Part shown: in pieces, positions 1 through 6,985 of the stretch
How positions within the stretch are numbered: the first letter of the stretch is position 1
How the letters are laid out: each line of letters begins with the position of its first letter
DNA from: Prochloraceae cyanobacterium
GTDB lineage: Bacteria > Cyanobacteriota > Cyanobacteriia > Cyanobacteriales > JASJDA01
Direction: 5' to 3'
DNA length: 38,652 bases
Assembly: GCA_030065755.1 (NCBI GenBank)
Contig: JASJDA010000033.1
Span: forward strand, 1-38,652
Position numbers and translations under genes: made by a program
The notes under the pieces: generated by a model
The model's input: only the letters and a program-made list of their open reading frames with translations
Database searches by the model: none
Told to the model about the DNA's origin: nothing

Positions 1-466
1 ATTGACGCAGAAAATTGATGAGGCTTAAACCATCTTGATTTCTCGCAGCTCTATAAGCAGCAGAGCGAATTGCATATTTACCATTTTGACTTCCTGGAAG
101 ATTAATGACTTTGCCGACTTGGGTGAGTATTTCTTCCCCGATGGGGGTGTGCAAGAAGCGATTTAGTTGAATGGGATTGATATTTTGTTGGAGTTGGAGG
201 GCCTTACGCAACTCCGCTTGTTCTGCTGGCTTCATGCGGTTGAGAACTAAATTGAGACTCTCTTCTTCTACCTGGCCTCCTTTAGCAAACTGTTCGAGAG
301 AATCTAGTTCAACAGATATGGAAGCGCCTTCGTAATTAATGATGAGCTTTTCTGCTGCTTCTACGGGGACAGTAATAGCGGGAATAATTGCCAGTAGTAG
401 AGAGGGAACTAAACTAGACCAGAAAAACTTTGGCGGTGGAGTTGGGGGAGATATTTTTCTTTTCAT
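1..466 (-). CDS. DUF1400-type alpha/beta hydrolase, N-terminal part (runs off window)
   Basis: The reading frame opens with ATG at 466 and stays open to the window edge, giving about 155 residues. It starts MKRKISPPTPPP, followed by a hydrophobic stretch ending in AAEK, which looks like a signal peptide with an export site near residue 38. The next part, reading LIINYEGASISVELDSLEQF, matches the N-terminal DUF1400 region that precedes alpha/beta hydrolase domains in cyanobacterial secreted proteins. The hydrolase domain and its nucleophile lie outside the window, so activity cannot be judged. The upstream 400 bases are non-coding and should hold its promoter. Confidence 0.75.
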   Translation of the reverse strand, partial: MKRKISPPTPPPKFFWSSLVPSLLLAIIPAITVPVEAAEKLIINYEGASISVELDSLEQFAKGGQVEEESLNLVLNRMKPAEQAELRKALQLQQNINPIQLNRFLHTPIGEEILTQVGKVINLPGSQNGKYAIRSAAYRAARNQDGLSLINFLRQ

Positions 467-880
467 AGCATCTTAAGATCGGATATAAGGTTTAACTATT
501 GGGTTAAGACATTTTCTCAAGTTTTTTCCTGAGCGACCAAAACCTTAGCTTTAGTATGTCCTAACCCAATCGCGTAGCGCCATACTTGGGGGAATTAACT
601 TGACAGCATTTAACTCTAGCCGCTCGCCCCTCTATTTACCTGTCAGGAAACCGATCAAAACTTACGCCACAATTGACAAAAGTTCATAAATCTCTATTTA
701 ATCTCCTCTGAATCTAATACTTTTAGGCAATCATTATTAAACCGAATTATTTTTTCCTGGGGTAAAACGGAAAAGGTTAATCATACTTTTTCTTACTTTT
801 TTTCCTACTTTTTCATACTTATAAATTAGCAAAATAGAGAGATAATAAGAGTAGATTTGTTCCCAAACAATTATGATGTC
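467..880. other. Intergenic region, no gene seen
   Basis: No credible coding frame was seen on either strand. The region is AT-rich and contains the A/T-tract repeat at 782-825. It probably carries the promoter of the minus-strand DUF1400 gene. It holds no recognisable upstream part of the GH13 stump that follows the MITE-like element. Confidence 0.5.
782..825. repeat. Tandem CATACTTTTT-type repeat, 4 units
   Basis: Four degenerate copies of a decamer (CATACTTTTT, CTTACTTTTTTT, CCTACTTTTT, CATACTTATA) lie head to tail at a 10-12 base period. A second array of the same unit is at 25771-25815. In both places the array is followed within about 40 bases by an AATAGAGAGATAATAA or ACGCGATAATAAAAAATAG-like stretch. 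T-tracts repeated at about one helical turn are expected to bend DNA, so a promoter-architecture role is possible. Confidence 0.55.
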
Positions 881-1016
881 ATACCATTTCTCAAAAGTAA
901 CTGGAGAGATAAGAAATACTTTTTATTAATAAAAAAAGTTCAAATCCCTCTGTTCCCTATTCCCTATTCCCTATTCCCTGTTCTCTAAGTCTCTCGTTAT
1001 TTTCGAGAATTGGTAT
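881..1016. mobile_element. MITE-like element with imperfect terminal inverted repeats
   Basis: The left end reads ATACCATTTCTCAAAAGTAAC. The reverse complement of the right end reads ATACCAATTCTCGAAAATAAC, giving roughly 30-base imperfect terminal inverted repeats. The interior carries AATACTTTTTATTAATAAAA and tandem ATTCCCT heptamers. A partial inverted copy sharing one end and the interior is at 20207-20286. It encodes nothing. Its right end abuts the first recognisable codon of a truncated phosphorylase gene. Confidence 0.6.
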
Positions 1017-1321
1017 CAGTAGAGGGGATTCCAGCCTTTTACATCCACAGTTTGGTAGCTACGCGCAATCATCACGAAGATGTGGAAAAAACGGGAAAAA
1101 AACGCGCTATTAACCGTCGCAAGTTGAATTACGAAGAATTAGAACAAATGCTGAGGGATCCTAATTCTACCGAGTCGATCGTCTTGAAGGAATTATCTAA
1201 ACGGATTCAAATTCGTCGTCAGAAAGCTTTTCATCCCAATGCTACTCAATATACTCTTCATCCCCTAAACAATGCTATATTTGCCTTCTGGAGACAGAGT
1301 ATTTATCGGGAACAGAATTAA
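1013..1321 (+). pseudogene. C-terminal stump of a GH13_18 sugar phosphorylase
   Basis: The open frame encodes about 102 residues with GIPAFYIHSLVATRN, EKTGKKRAINRRK and a final QAFHP-like segment (KAFHPNATQYTLHP). This pattern is typical of the C-terminal end of GH13 subfamily 18 glycoside phosphorylases (sucrose or glucosylglycerate phosphorylase type), which are normally about 500 residues or more. The catalytic barrel is absent. There is no proper start: the only upstream initiator is a TTG inside the MITE-like element's right end. I read it as a dead 3' fragment left by insertion or deletion at the element. The exact substrate class is not decidable from this tail. Confidence 0.7.
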
Positions 1322-1327
1322 AGCAGT

Positions 1328-1364
1328 TATATTCTACCAATTACAAATAATTTGGTAGAATATA
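1328..1364. terminator. Hairpin between GH13 stump and hypB, likely terminator
   Basis: A perfect 13-base inverted repeat (TATATTCTACCAA / TTGGTAGAATATA) with an 11-base loop lies between two convergent coding ends. The stem is AT-rich and has no strong T run, so efficiency is uncertain. Its position fits the end of the hox-hyp transcription unit. Confidence 0.5.
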
Positions 1365-1395
1365 AATTATTGTTTGCCAAATCATCAATAAAAAA

Positions 1396-2193
1396 CTATA
1401 CTTTTACAGCTTGAATTTTACTCAAACGATCGGCAAGATAAGAGTACCAATCTTTCATCCCCTCACCAGTACGTGCCGAAACTTCAAAAATAGTAGCTTG
1501 AGGTGCTACCTTTTGAATATTAGCGATCGCTTCTTCTCGTTCAAATCCTACTACTTCAGCAATGTCAATTTTACTAACAATTACTACATCAGCACTCTTG
1601 AAAATAGTAGGGTATTTGAGTGGTTTATCTTCCCCTTCAGTCACGCAATGTAAGACCACTCGCGAGTCTTCACCTAGGTCGTAAGCAGCAGGACAAACTA
1701 AATTACCTACATTCTCAATAATTAGCAGATCGAGAGCATCTAAGTCTAGTTTTTTTGCGGCTCTTTGAACCATATCAGCTTCTAGGTGACAAACATTACC
1801 AGTAGTAATTTGTACTGCAGGAGTGCCAACCGATCGCAACTTTTGTGCGTCTTTATCAGTTTCTAGATCGCCGACAATAACCCCAGCGCGGATATCTTTA
1901 CCTAAGTCGGAGAAGGTACGTTGAAGAAAAGTTGTTTTACCAGAACCAGGGGAAGATAGTACGTTGAGAACTAATAGTTCTTTTGCTAGAAAATAGCCTC
2001 GGTTGCGTTCGGCAAGACGATCGTTTTTCTCTAAAATTGACTGAGCAATTGTTATAGTTTGGCGATTGTTGCCATTATGATGGTGGTGATGGCGATCGTG
2101 GTGATGGTCGTGGCGATCGTCGTGAGATTGAGGAGGAGTTTGAGTATGAATGCCAACTTCTCCAACAACGCTGCAGCCGCAATTTTTGCACAT
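1396..2193 (-). CDS. hypB: Hydrogenase nickel-insertion GTPase HypB
   Basis: HypB is the SIMIBI-class GTPase that helps load nickel into the large subunit of NiFe-hydrogenases together with HypA. The 265-residue product starts MCKNCGCS, the high-affinity metal site region. It then has a long His/Asp-rich stretch (about residues 22-40, [16 protein letters not shown]) suited to nickel storage. The P-loop SSPGSGKTT follows at about residues 81-89, and a [13 protein letters not shown] segment and SKID base-recognition motif come later. It ends the hox-hyp string, 3 bases after hypA, so the two are very likely co-translated. It serves HoxH encoded in the same operon. Confidence 0.96.
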   Translation of the reverse strand: MCKNCGCSVVGEVGIHTQTPPQSHDDRHDHHHDRHHHHHNGNNRQTITIAQSILEKNDRLAERNRGYFLAKELLVLNVLSSPGSGKTTFLQRTFSDLGKDIRAGVIVGDLETDKDAQKLRSVGTPAVQITTGNVCHLEADMVQRAAKKLDLDALDLLIIENVGNLVCPAAYDLGEDSRVVLHCVTEGEDKPLKYPTIFKSADVVIVSKIDIAEVVGFEREEAIANIQKVAPQATIFEVSARTGEGMKDWYSYLADRLSKIQAVKV

Positions 2194-2196
2194 AAA

Positions 2197-2562
2197 TTAA
2201 GATACCTCCAAAGATACTAGCTCAATTTCTTTTCCAGCAAGGACTTGTTCGCTCAGTTTTCCACACAAAGGACACTCGTATATTGGTTGATTTAACTCGT
2301 CTATTGGTTTTATTGGTTGAAAATCTAAGTCACATTTAGAACAATGACAAATGACTGGTACTGTCTCTATTTCTAATTTAGCGTCCTCGGCAATTGTTCC
2401 TTTAGTAACTACGTCAAAAGCGAATTCTAATGCTTCTGGGACTACACCGGAGTCTCTACCTATGCGCATTTTTAGCCAATGAATTTGACTTGCACCTTTA
2501 GTGTAGGCGCGATCTAAAGCAATATCGAGAGTTTGTGTAATGATGCCTACTTCGTGTGTCAT
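2197..2562 (-). CDS. hypA: Hydrogenase nickel-insertion metallochaperone HypA
   Basis: HypA passes nickel to the hydrogenase large subunit with HypB. The 121-residue product has the C-terminal zinc site CHCSKC ... CPLCGK. The N-terminus is unusual: it reads MTHEVGI, while HypA proteins usually begin MHE, with the amino terminus and His2 binding nickel. If Met1 is removed, as expected before Thr, the mature chain would be Thr-His-Glu and the His would again be residue 2. The ATG at 2562 is the only sensible start. It lies 3 bases upstream of hypB and 75 bases downstream of hoxW. Confidence 0.95.
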   Translation of the reverse strand: MTHEVGIITQTLDIALDRAYTKGASQIHWLKMRIGRDSGVVPEALEFAFDVVTKGTIAEDAKLEIETVPVICHCSKCDLDFQPIKPIDELNQPIYECPLCGKLSEQVLAGKEIELVSLEVS

Positions 2563-2637
2563 TTTTTTGTTTGTTGTTAATTGTTGCTTTTTACGTTGTT
2601 AATAGGTAGACTACAATCAGTAGTTTCAGGCTAAGTA

Positions 2638-3087
2638 TTAACTATTTTTTAATCGTTCAATTTGCTCGATCGCTTCGTTAATAGCGCGTTTGGTAACAGG
2701 AGACAATTGTTCGCCGAACTCGAAATTTACTGCAGGTATGAGAATCCACCAAGCAGGAGGTACGTAGTTATATACGGCTTGAGTGAGAGATAGAAGCGAT
2801 CGCGGATTTGCTGTATGTCCTAAACCAACATTATTAGTAGCAAGAGGTTCGATTTTTTCTACAATTAGAGTCAATGACTCCGATGGATTTGATACTAGCG
2901 CATCAACAAAAATTACACTGCTGGAATTAGCTATATCTTCAGCTAGTTCGGGAGTTAATTGGTGGCGACAAAGCGATCGCACGTTTGACCAGCCTTGTTT
3001 TGCTACCGCTTCCGATACTAACTGTCCCGCACCGTCATCGCTGCGCAGAGTATTCCCATAGCCAATTACCAACACTTCCGACTTCAT
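2638..3087 (-). CDS. hoxW: Hydrogenase maturation protease HoxW
   Basis: This is the endopeptidase of the HycI/HoxW type that removes the C-terminal tail of the NiFe-hydrogenase large subunit after nickel insertion. The 149-residue protein begins MKSEVLVIGYGNTLRSDDGA, the family glycine-rich start with the conserved acidic residue that senses nickel. It also has the FVDAL segment and a GLGHTANP stretch carrying the conserved His. It lies 126 bases downstream of hoxH, its expected substrate, and upstream of hypA. Confidence 0.93.
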   Translation of the reverse strand: MKSEVLVIGYGNTLRSDDGAGQLVSEAVAKQGWSNVRSLCRHQLTPELAEDIANSSSVIFVDALVSNPSESLTLIVEKIEPLATNNVGLGHTANPRSLLSLTQAVYNYVPPAWWILIPAVNFEFGEQLSPVTKRAINEAIEQIERLKNS

Positions 3088-3213
3088 GATTTGACCTTGT
3101 ATATTGCGATGGCGTAGCGCCTCGCCAAAAGCGAGATCGGGAAAAGGACAAAAATCGTTCTTTTCTTCTCGAACCTTTAACCTTTTCCCAACTAACGTCT
3201 GCTGCGAACTTTA

Positions 3214-4638
3214 TTAGTTTCGCCAAACCTCATCTAATATCTGACCATCAAATCCTACTAGCTCGATATGGAGTGGCATTTGTCCTACTGCGTGAGTAGT
3301 GCAACCCAGACAAGGATCGAAGCTGCGAATACCTGCTTCAACGCGGTTTAGAATATCTTCAGGAATTTGCTTTCCGTGGATGTAATGTTTGGCGATTTGA
3401 GCCACTGTTTTGTTCATCGAAATATTATTTTGACCAGTGGCAATAATTAAATTAACTTTTTGAATTAGACCGTTTTCGTCTACTTTGTAATGGTGGAATA
3501 ATGTACCTCTTGGCGCTTCACTGACCCCCATACCTTCTAGTTGATTAATACCTGCAGTGGCGCGGATGCGTGTGGATGTTATTTCGGGGTCGTCGAGTAG
3601 TTGCTCGATCTTTTCTAGAGATGCCAAAATTTCTATTAAACGAGCGTAGTTGAAGTAGAAAGAAGAAGTCGCTACTCTTCCAGCACGATCGCGGTATTCC
3701 AACAACTCCCGATCGGCTTCTGTCGCATTCATCCTAGAACAGATATTCAATCTTGCCAAAGGGCCTACTCTATAATTCCCTTCAGGATAACCCCAAGGTT
3801 TGTAGTAGGGGAATTTTAGATAAGTACCCTTTTCAACAGCTTCGCCGATAAAATCTTGATAGTTATCTTCGCTAAGATTGTCAGCAACAATGTTACCGTC
3901 GCTATCAGTTACGCGAATTTTTCCTTCGTAGTGTTCCCAAGCGCCATCGTCATCAACTAATCCCATGAATAGAGAAGGGAAATTACCAAAGACATTTGTT
4001 TCTTCTGGATATTTATCGAGAACTTCTTTGAATATATCGAGGTTCTTTTTAATAGTCGTAAAAGATTCGGGGAGGCGATCGCGTATCCAAGTGCGCATTT
4101 CTTCTGTGAGAGGAAATTCCATGCCTCCTGGAACTATCCCTCTGGAATGAATCTTTCTATCTCCTAAAAATTCTATTATTTTTTGACCGAATTGTCGCAG
4201 ACGAATGCCACCTCTTGCTAATTCTGGCTCGGCTTCCATCAAGCCAAAAATGTTGCGTTTTTCTGGATCGTAATCCCATCCTAATAAAAAGTCGGGGCTG
4301 CACAAATGAAAAAAGGCAAGAGAGTGAGACTGAACAATTTGGGCAGCATTAATCAATCTTCTCAGTTTTTTTGCTGCGGGAGGTATGGTTACAGCCTGAA
4401 TTTTTTCTACTGTTTTAGAAGATGCTATTAAATGGCTTACAGGACATATACCGCAAATTCTCGCTGTAATCCCCGCCATTTCCCACATGGGGCGACCTTC
4501 GCAAAATTTTTCAAACCCTCTATATTCACTGACGTGAAAGTGAGCATTCTCCACTTCACCTCGATCGTCTAAATAGATCGATATTTTTCCATGGCCGCCA
4601 ATGCGACTAACTGGTTCAATTAAAATTTTATCAGACAT
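3214..4638 (-). CDS. hoxH: NiFe-hydrogenase large subunit HoxH
   Basis: HoxH is the catalytic NiFe subunit of the bidirectional, NAD(P)H/ferredoxin-linked cyanobacterial hydrogenase. The 474-residue product has both pairs of NiFe-ligand cysteines: RICGICPVSH near residue 60-70 and DPCLGCTTH near the C-terminus. The chain continues 25 residues past His449 (AVGQMPLHIELVGFDGQI and on). This is the tail removed by HoxW. A strong ribosome site, AGGAGGACC, precedes ATG at 4638. The neighbours are the CBS-CP12 gene upstream and hoxW downstream. Length and motifs are normal, so the enzyme should be functional. Confidence 0.97.
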   Translation of the reverse strand: MSDKILIEPVSRIGGHGKISIYLDDRGEVENAHFHVSEYRGFEKFCEGRPMWEMAGITARICGICPVSHLIASSKTVEKIQAVTIPPAAKKLRRLINAAQIVQSHSLAFFHLCSPDFLLGWDYDPEKRNIFGLMEAEPELARGGIRLRQFGQKIIEFLGDRKIHSRGIVPGGMEFPLTEEMRTWIRDRLPESFTTIKKNLDIFKEVLDKYPEETNVFGNFPSLFMGLVDDDGAWEHYEGKIRVTDSDGNIVADNLSEDNYQDFIGEAVEKGTYLKFPYYKPWGYPEGNYRVGPLARLNICSRMNATEADRELLEYRDRAGRVATSSFYFNYARLIEILASLEKIEQLLDDPEITSTRIRATAGINQLEGMGVSEAPRGTLFHHYKVDENGLIQKVNLIIATGQNNISMNKTVAQIAKHYIHGKQIPEDILNRVEAGIRSFDPCLGCTTHAVGQMPLHIELVGFDGQILDEVWRN

Positions 4639-4700
4639 TTAGGTCCTCCTTTTTTTGTTAGTTAGTTATTCTCATTTTTCGATTTCCAATTCTTAATTAC

Positions 4701-5321
4701 CTACCCACTACACCAGTTGTCATACATCGCTTCCATTGCTTCTGGATAGTCCTCGCAGTATTCTTCAAAAAAGGTTTTTTCTAGTTTTTTAGCTTGCTGG
4801 TGTGCTGCTTCGATTTGAATTTCTTCAACTGCGTGCCAAGCTGTTATACAATCAGAAGATGTATGCCCTTTTTCCTGACATATTCGGCGAGCCTCTTCAA
4901 CTGCTTTTTCGATTTCTCGTTCTAAAATTACTTCTTTAGGTTGCTCTACAAAATTGCTTTTTTCTAAAATGTCAGTAAAAGAAATAATTCCTAGCAGTTT
5001 CTCTTGAATTACAGGAGCGCAACGTATGCCCGTACGAATTAACAAACGGGCTGCATATTCCACTCCTAGATCGGGATTGACCACTATACAAGGCTTGGTC
5101 ATAATTTGGTAGACGCGCATTTTATTGGGGTCGAGTCCAAATGCGGCTACTTTCTCGATAATATCTGTATCAGTGACGATGCCATATGCGTCCTCATCGT
5201 GGCGGCGATCGACAATTAAAGCCCGCAAGCCCCTTTGTCTCATAATTTTAACGGCGAAAGCTACTTTCGCCGAGCCAGGAATACAGATCGCATCTTGGGT
5301 CATTATCTCTGCTACTTTCAT
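4701..5321 (-). CDS. CBS-CP12 fusion protein
   Basis: The 206-residue product carries two CBS motifs (about residues 1-60 and 68-125; MTQDAICIPGSA and MTKPCIVVNPDL starts). A CP12 domain follows (about 136-206). CP12 features seen: VEEARRICQEKG, the core AWHAVEEIQIEAAHQQ (family AWDAVEELQ), and two Cys pairs, C148/C158 and C189/C204. CP12 forms redox-switchable disulphides and in its classical form ties GAPDH and PRK together in the dark. CBS pairs bind adenine nucleotides. CBS-CP12 fusions are known in cyanobacteria. Its location between hoxY and hoxH suggests that this copy links the hydrogenase to redox or energy status. The target is inferred, not shown. Confidence 0.9.
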   Translation of the reverse strand: MKVAEIMTQDAICIPGSAKVAFAVKIMRQRGLRALIVDRRHDEDAYGIVTDTDIIEKVAAFGLDPNKMRVYQIMTKPCIVVNPDLGVEYAARLLIRTGIRCAPVIQEKLLGIISFTDILEKSNFVEQPKEVILEREIEKAVEEARRICQEKGHTSSDCITAWHAVEEIQIEAAHQQAKKLEKTFFEEYCEDYPEAMEAMYDNWCSG

Positions 5322-5387
5322 CTTTAGTTTGTAGTTAGTAGTTAGTAGGTGGTAATCTTTTAATGGATAACTACTAACTAATAACCT

Positions 5388-5939
5388 TTAGCCAAACTTA
5401 ATCATTTCTCTTCCTTCCATCACTGGTAGTTTGTTATTTAGTAATGGTTCGATCGCTGCTTTTATTCTCTCTGCTTCTGGAGGACAACCAGGAATAAATA
5501 AATCTACGGGGACTACTTCGTGGACTGGCATAACGCGATCGAGCAATTTAGGTAATATTCCTTCATCATCGTATGGAGATTGAGGATTGAGATCGGCAAG
5601 TTCCCAATAAGTTCTTTTCAAAACAGGTTCGGCACTGCCGTATTTATTCCGCAACCCCGATACGTTAGAAGTTACCGCACAATCTCCTAAAGAAATGAGT
5701 AATTTAGTATTTTTTCTGACTTGGTGAATAAATTCTAAGTGTTCTTCATTTCCAATTGCTCCTTCTACCACGCAAACGTCCACATTTTCGGGATATTCTT
5801 TGCGATCGACAAGGGCTGGAGAATATACCACGTCTACATATTGTGCTAAGTCAAATAGCCATTCGTCGGTGTCTAAAAAGGACATGTGACAGCCCGCACA
5901 GCCAGCTACCCAAATTGTGGCAAATCTTATTTTTTTCAT
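5388..5939 (-). CDS. hoxY: NiFe-hydrogenase small subunit HoxY
   Basis: HoxY is the small electron-transfer subunit that pairs with HoxH and holds the proximal iron-sulfur cluster. The 183-residue product begins MKKIRFATIWVAGCAGCHMS with the CxxC of the proximal cluster. It continues with VVEGAIGNEEH, LGDCAV and a C-terminal GCPPEAERIKAAIEPLL segment with the last ligand cysteine. It is normal in length for the soluble Hox type. It sits 66 bases upstream of the CBS-CP12 gene and about 150 bases downstream of a decayed second hoxY copy. Confidence 0.96.
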   Translation of the reverse strand: MKKIRFATIWVAGCAGCHMSFLDTDEWLFDLAQYVDVVYSPALVDRKEYPENVDVCVVEGAIGNEEHLEFIHQVRKNTKLLISLGDCAVTSNVSGLRNKYGSAEPVLKRTYWELADLNPQSPYDDEGILPKLLDRVMPVHEVVPVDLFIPGCPPEAERIKAAIEPLLNNKLPVMEGREMIKFG

Positions 5940-6085
5940 TGTTAGTTGTTAATTGTTAGCTATTACCTCTGTAAAAACGTTTTGCGGTCAGTTTCTCGAC
6001 CTGACTTTTTTCATTTACTCAATTAGTTGTTGGATCTTTTCTACGACGGGATCCATCTAGCTATCTATTGAATTTAAGCACCATC

Positions 6086-6261
6086 TCAGCCTGTCATTAC
6101 TGGTTCTTTACCTTCTAATAATGCTTCGATCGCTCCTTCAACTAAGCGACAAAATCTACCTTGTCTGCTAATTCGATCGTTCAGTTGTCTGGGTCGATAA
6201 AAGACATGTGACAGCCCGCACAACCAAATAGCCAAACTGTAAAGAATCTTATCTCGTCCAT
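6086..6261 (-). pseudogene. hoxY: Remnant of a second hoxY, with central deletion
   Basis: From ATG at 6261 a frame reads MDEIRFFTVWLFGCAGCHMS FID and stops at 6181. It is identical to the intact HoxY start at 16 of 23 positions, including GCAGCHMSF. Shortly downstream, in another frame, comes RQGRFCRLVEGAIEALLEGK EPVMTG ending at 6086, which resembles a HoxY-type C-terminus (compare AAIEPLLNNKLPVMEG in the intact gene). The roughly 130 middle residues are gone. The remnant start overlaps the end of hoxU by 13 bases, as expected for a formerly coupled hoxU-hoxY pair. So a second hoxY once stood here and has decayed. Confidence 0.8.
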
Positions 6262-6965
6262 TGTTTTTTCTCTCGAGCAGTACTCAAGAATTCTAAACTG
6301 CCGCGATCGCGTTTCATTACTGCTACTGGGGTGCTTTTATGGAAAATTGACCCTGTAGGACAAGCATTGACGCATTTACCGCAGGAGGTACAAGCGTCTA
6401 CTTCTCCCCAAGGCTGATTTAAGCCCGAAATTATTTTACATTCTTCGCCGCGATGAGCTATGTCCCAAACGTGCGCGCCTTCTACTTCGTCGCACACGCG
6501 CACGCAGCGAGTACAGAGGATACAGCGGTTGTGATCGATACCAAACTGGGGATGAGAGATATCTACTGGTTTGTCGGGGAAGCGGTAGGAAAAACGACAA
6601 TGCTCCATACCGACTTCAACGGCTAAATTTTGCAATTCGCAGTTTCCATTAACCACGCAGACAGAGCAAACGTGGTTTCCTTCGGCGAATAATAGTTCCA
6701 TATTCATGCGCCGATATTCTTTTAATTTAGCCGTATTGGTCCTAACTACCATCTCTTCAGCCACTTCGGTAACGCAAGCAGGTAGTAGTTTATTGATTCC
6801 TTCCACTTCTACCATACACATCCGACAAGCACCAATATCTGAAACCCCTTCTAAATGGCACAAAGTGGGTATATAAATACCTGCTTCCTGTGCGGCTTTG
6901 AGGATGGTCAAGCCTTCCTCAACTGCCACATAAATGTCATTAATTTTTAAGGTTTTTACTGCCAT
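6249..6965 (-). CDS. hoxU: Hox diaphorase iron-sulfur subunit HoxU
   Basis: HoxU is the ferredoxin-like NuoG-type subunit that carries electrons between the HoxEF diaphorase and the HoxYH hydrogenase. The 238-residue product has an N-terminal 2Fe-2S domain (CHLEGVSDIGACRMC ... C), a His-Cys3 4Fe-4S site (HVCSVCVVNGNCELQ) and two 4Fe-4S motifs (CILCTRCVRVC and CTSCGKCVNACP). A good ribosome site, AAGGAG, precedes ATG at 6965. It begins 20 bases after fdhA, so in this organism it is transcribed behind the formate dehydrogenase genes. Its 3' end overlaps the hoxY remnant. Confidence 0.96.
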   Translation of the reverse strand: MAVKTLKINDIYVAVEEGLTILKAAQEAGIYIPTLCHLEGVSDIGACRMCMVEVEGINKLLPACVTEVAEEMVVRTNTAKLKEYRRMNMELLFAEGNHVCSVCVVNGNCELQNLAVEVGMEHCRFSYRFPDKPVDISHPQFGIDHNRCILCTRCVRVCDEVEGAHVWDIAHRGEECKIISGLNQPWGEVDACTSCGKCVNACPTGSIFHKSTPVAVMKRDRGSLEFLSTAREKKQWTR

Positions 6966-6985
6966 GTATACTCCTTGTTAATTTT

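Noticed and set aside
950-980. Tandem ATTCCCT heptamers as a possible CRISPR or satellite array
   Set aside because: Units are 7 bases with no spacers and lie inside the MITE-like element; ordinary low-complexity sequence seen also near 20500.
3035-3226. A 63-codon minus-strand frame between hoxW and hoxH
   Set aside because: It overlaps the end of hoxH and the start of hoxW in another frame, has no family resemblance and lies across the 126-base spacer.
6181-6261. The 26-codon hoxY-like frame as a functional leader peptide
   Set aside because: A matching C-terminal piece of HoxY follows in another frame, which points to a decayed gene rather than a leader.
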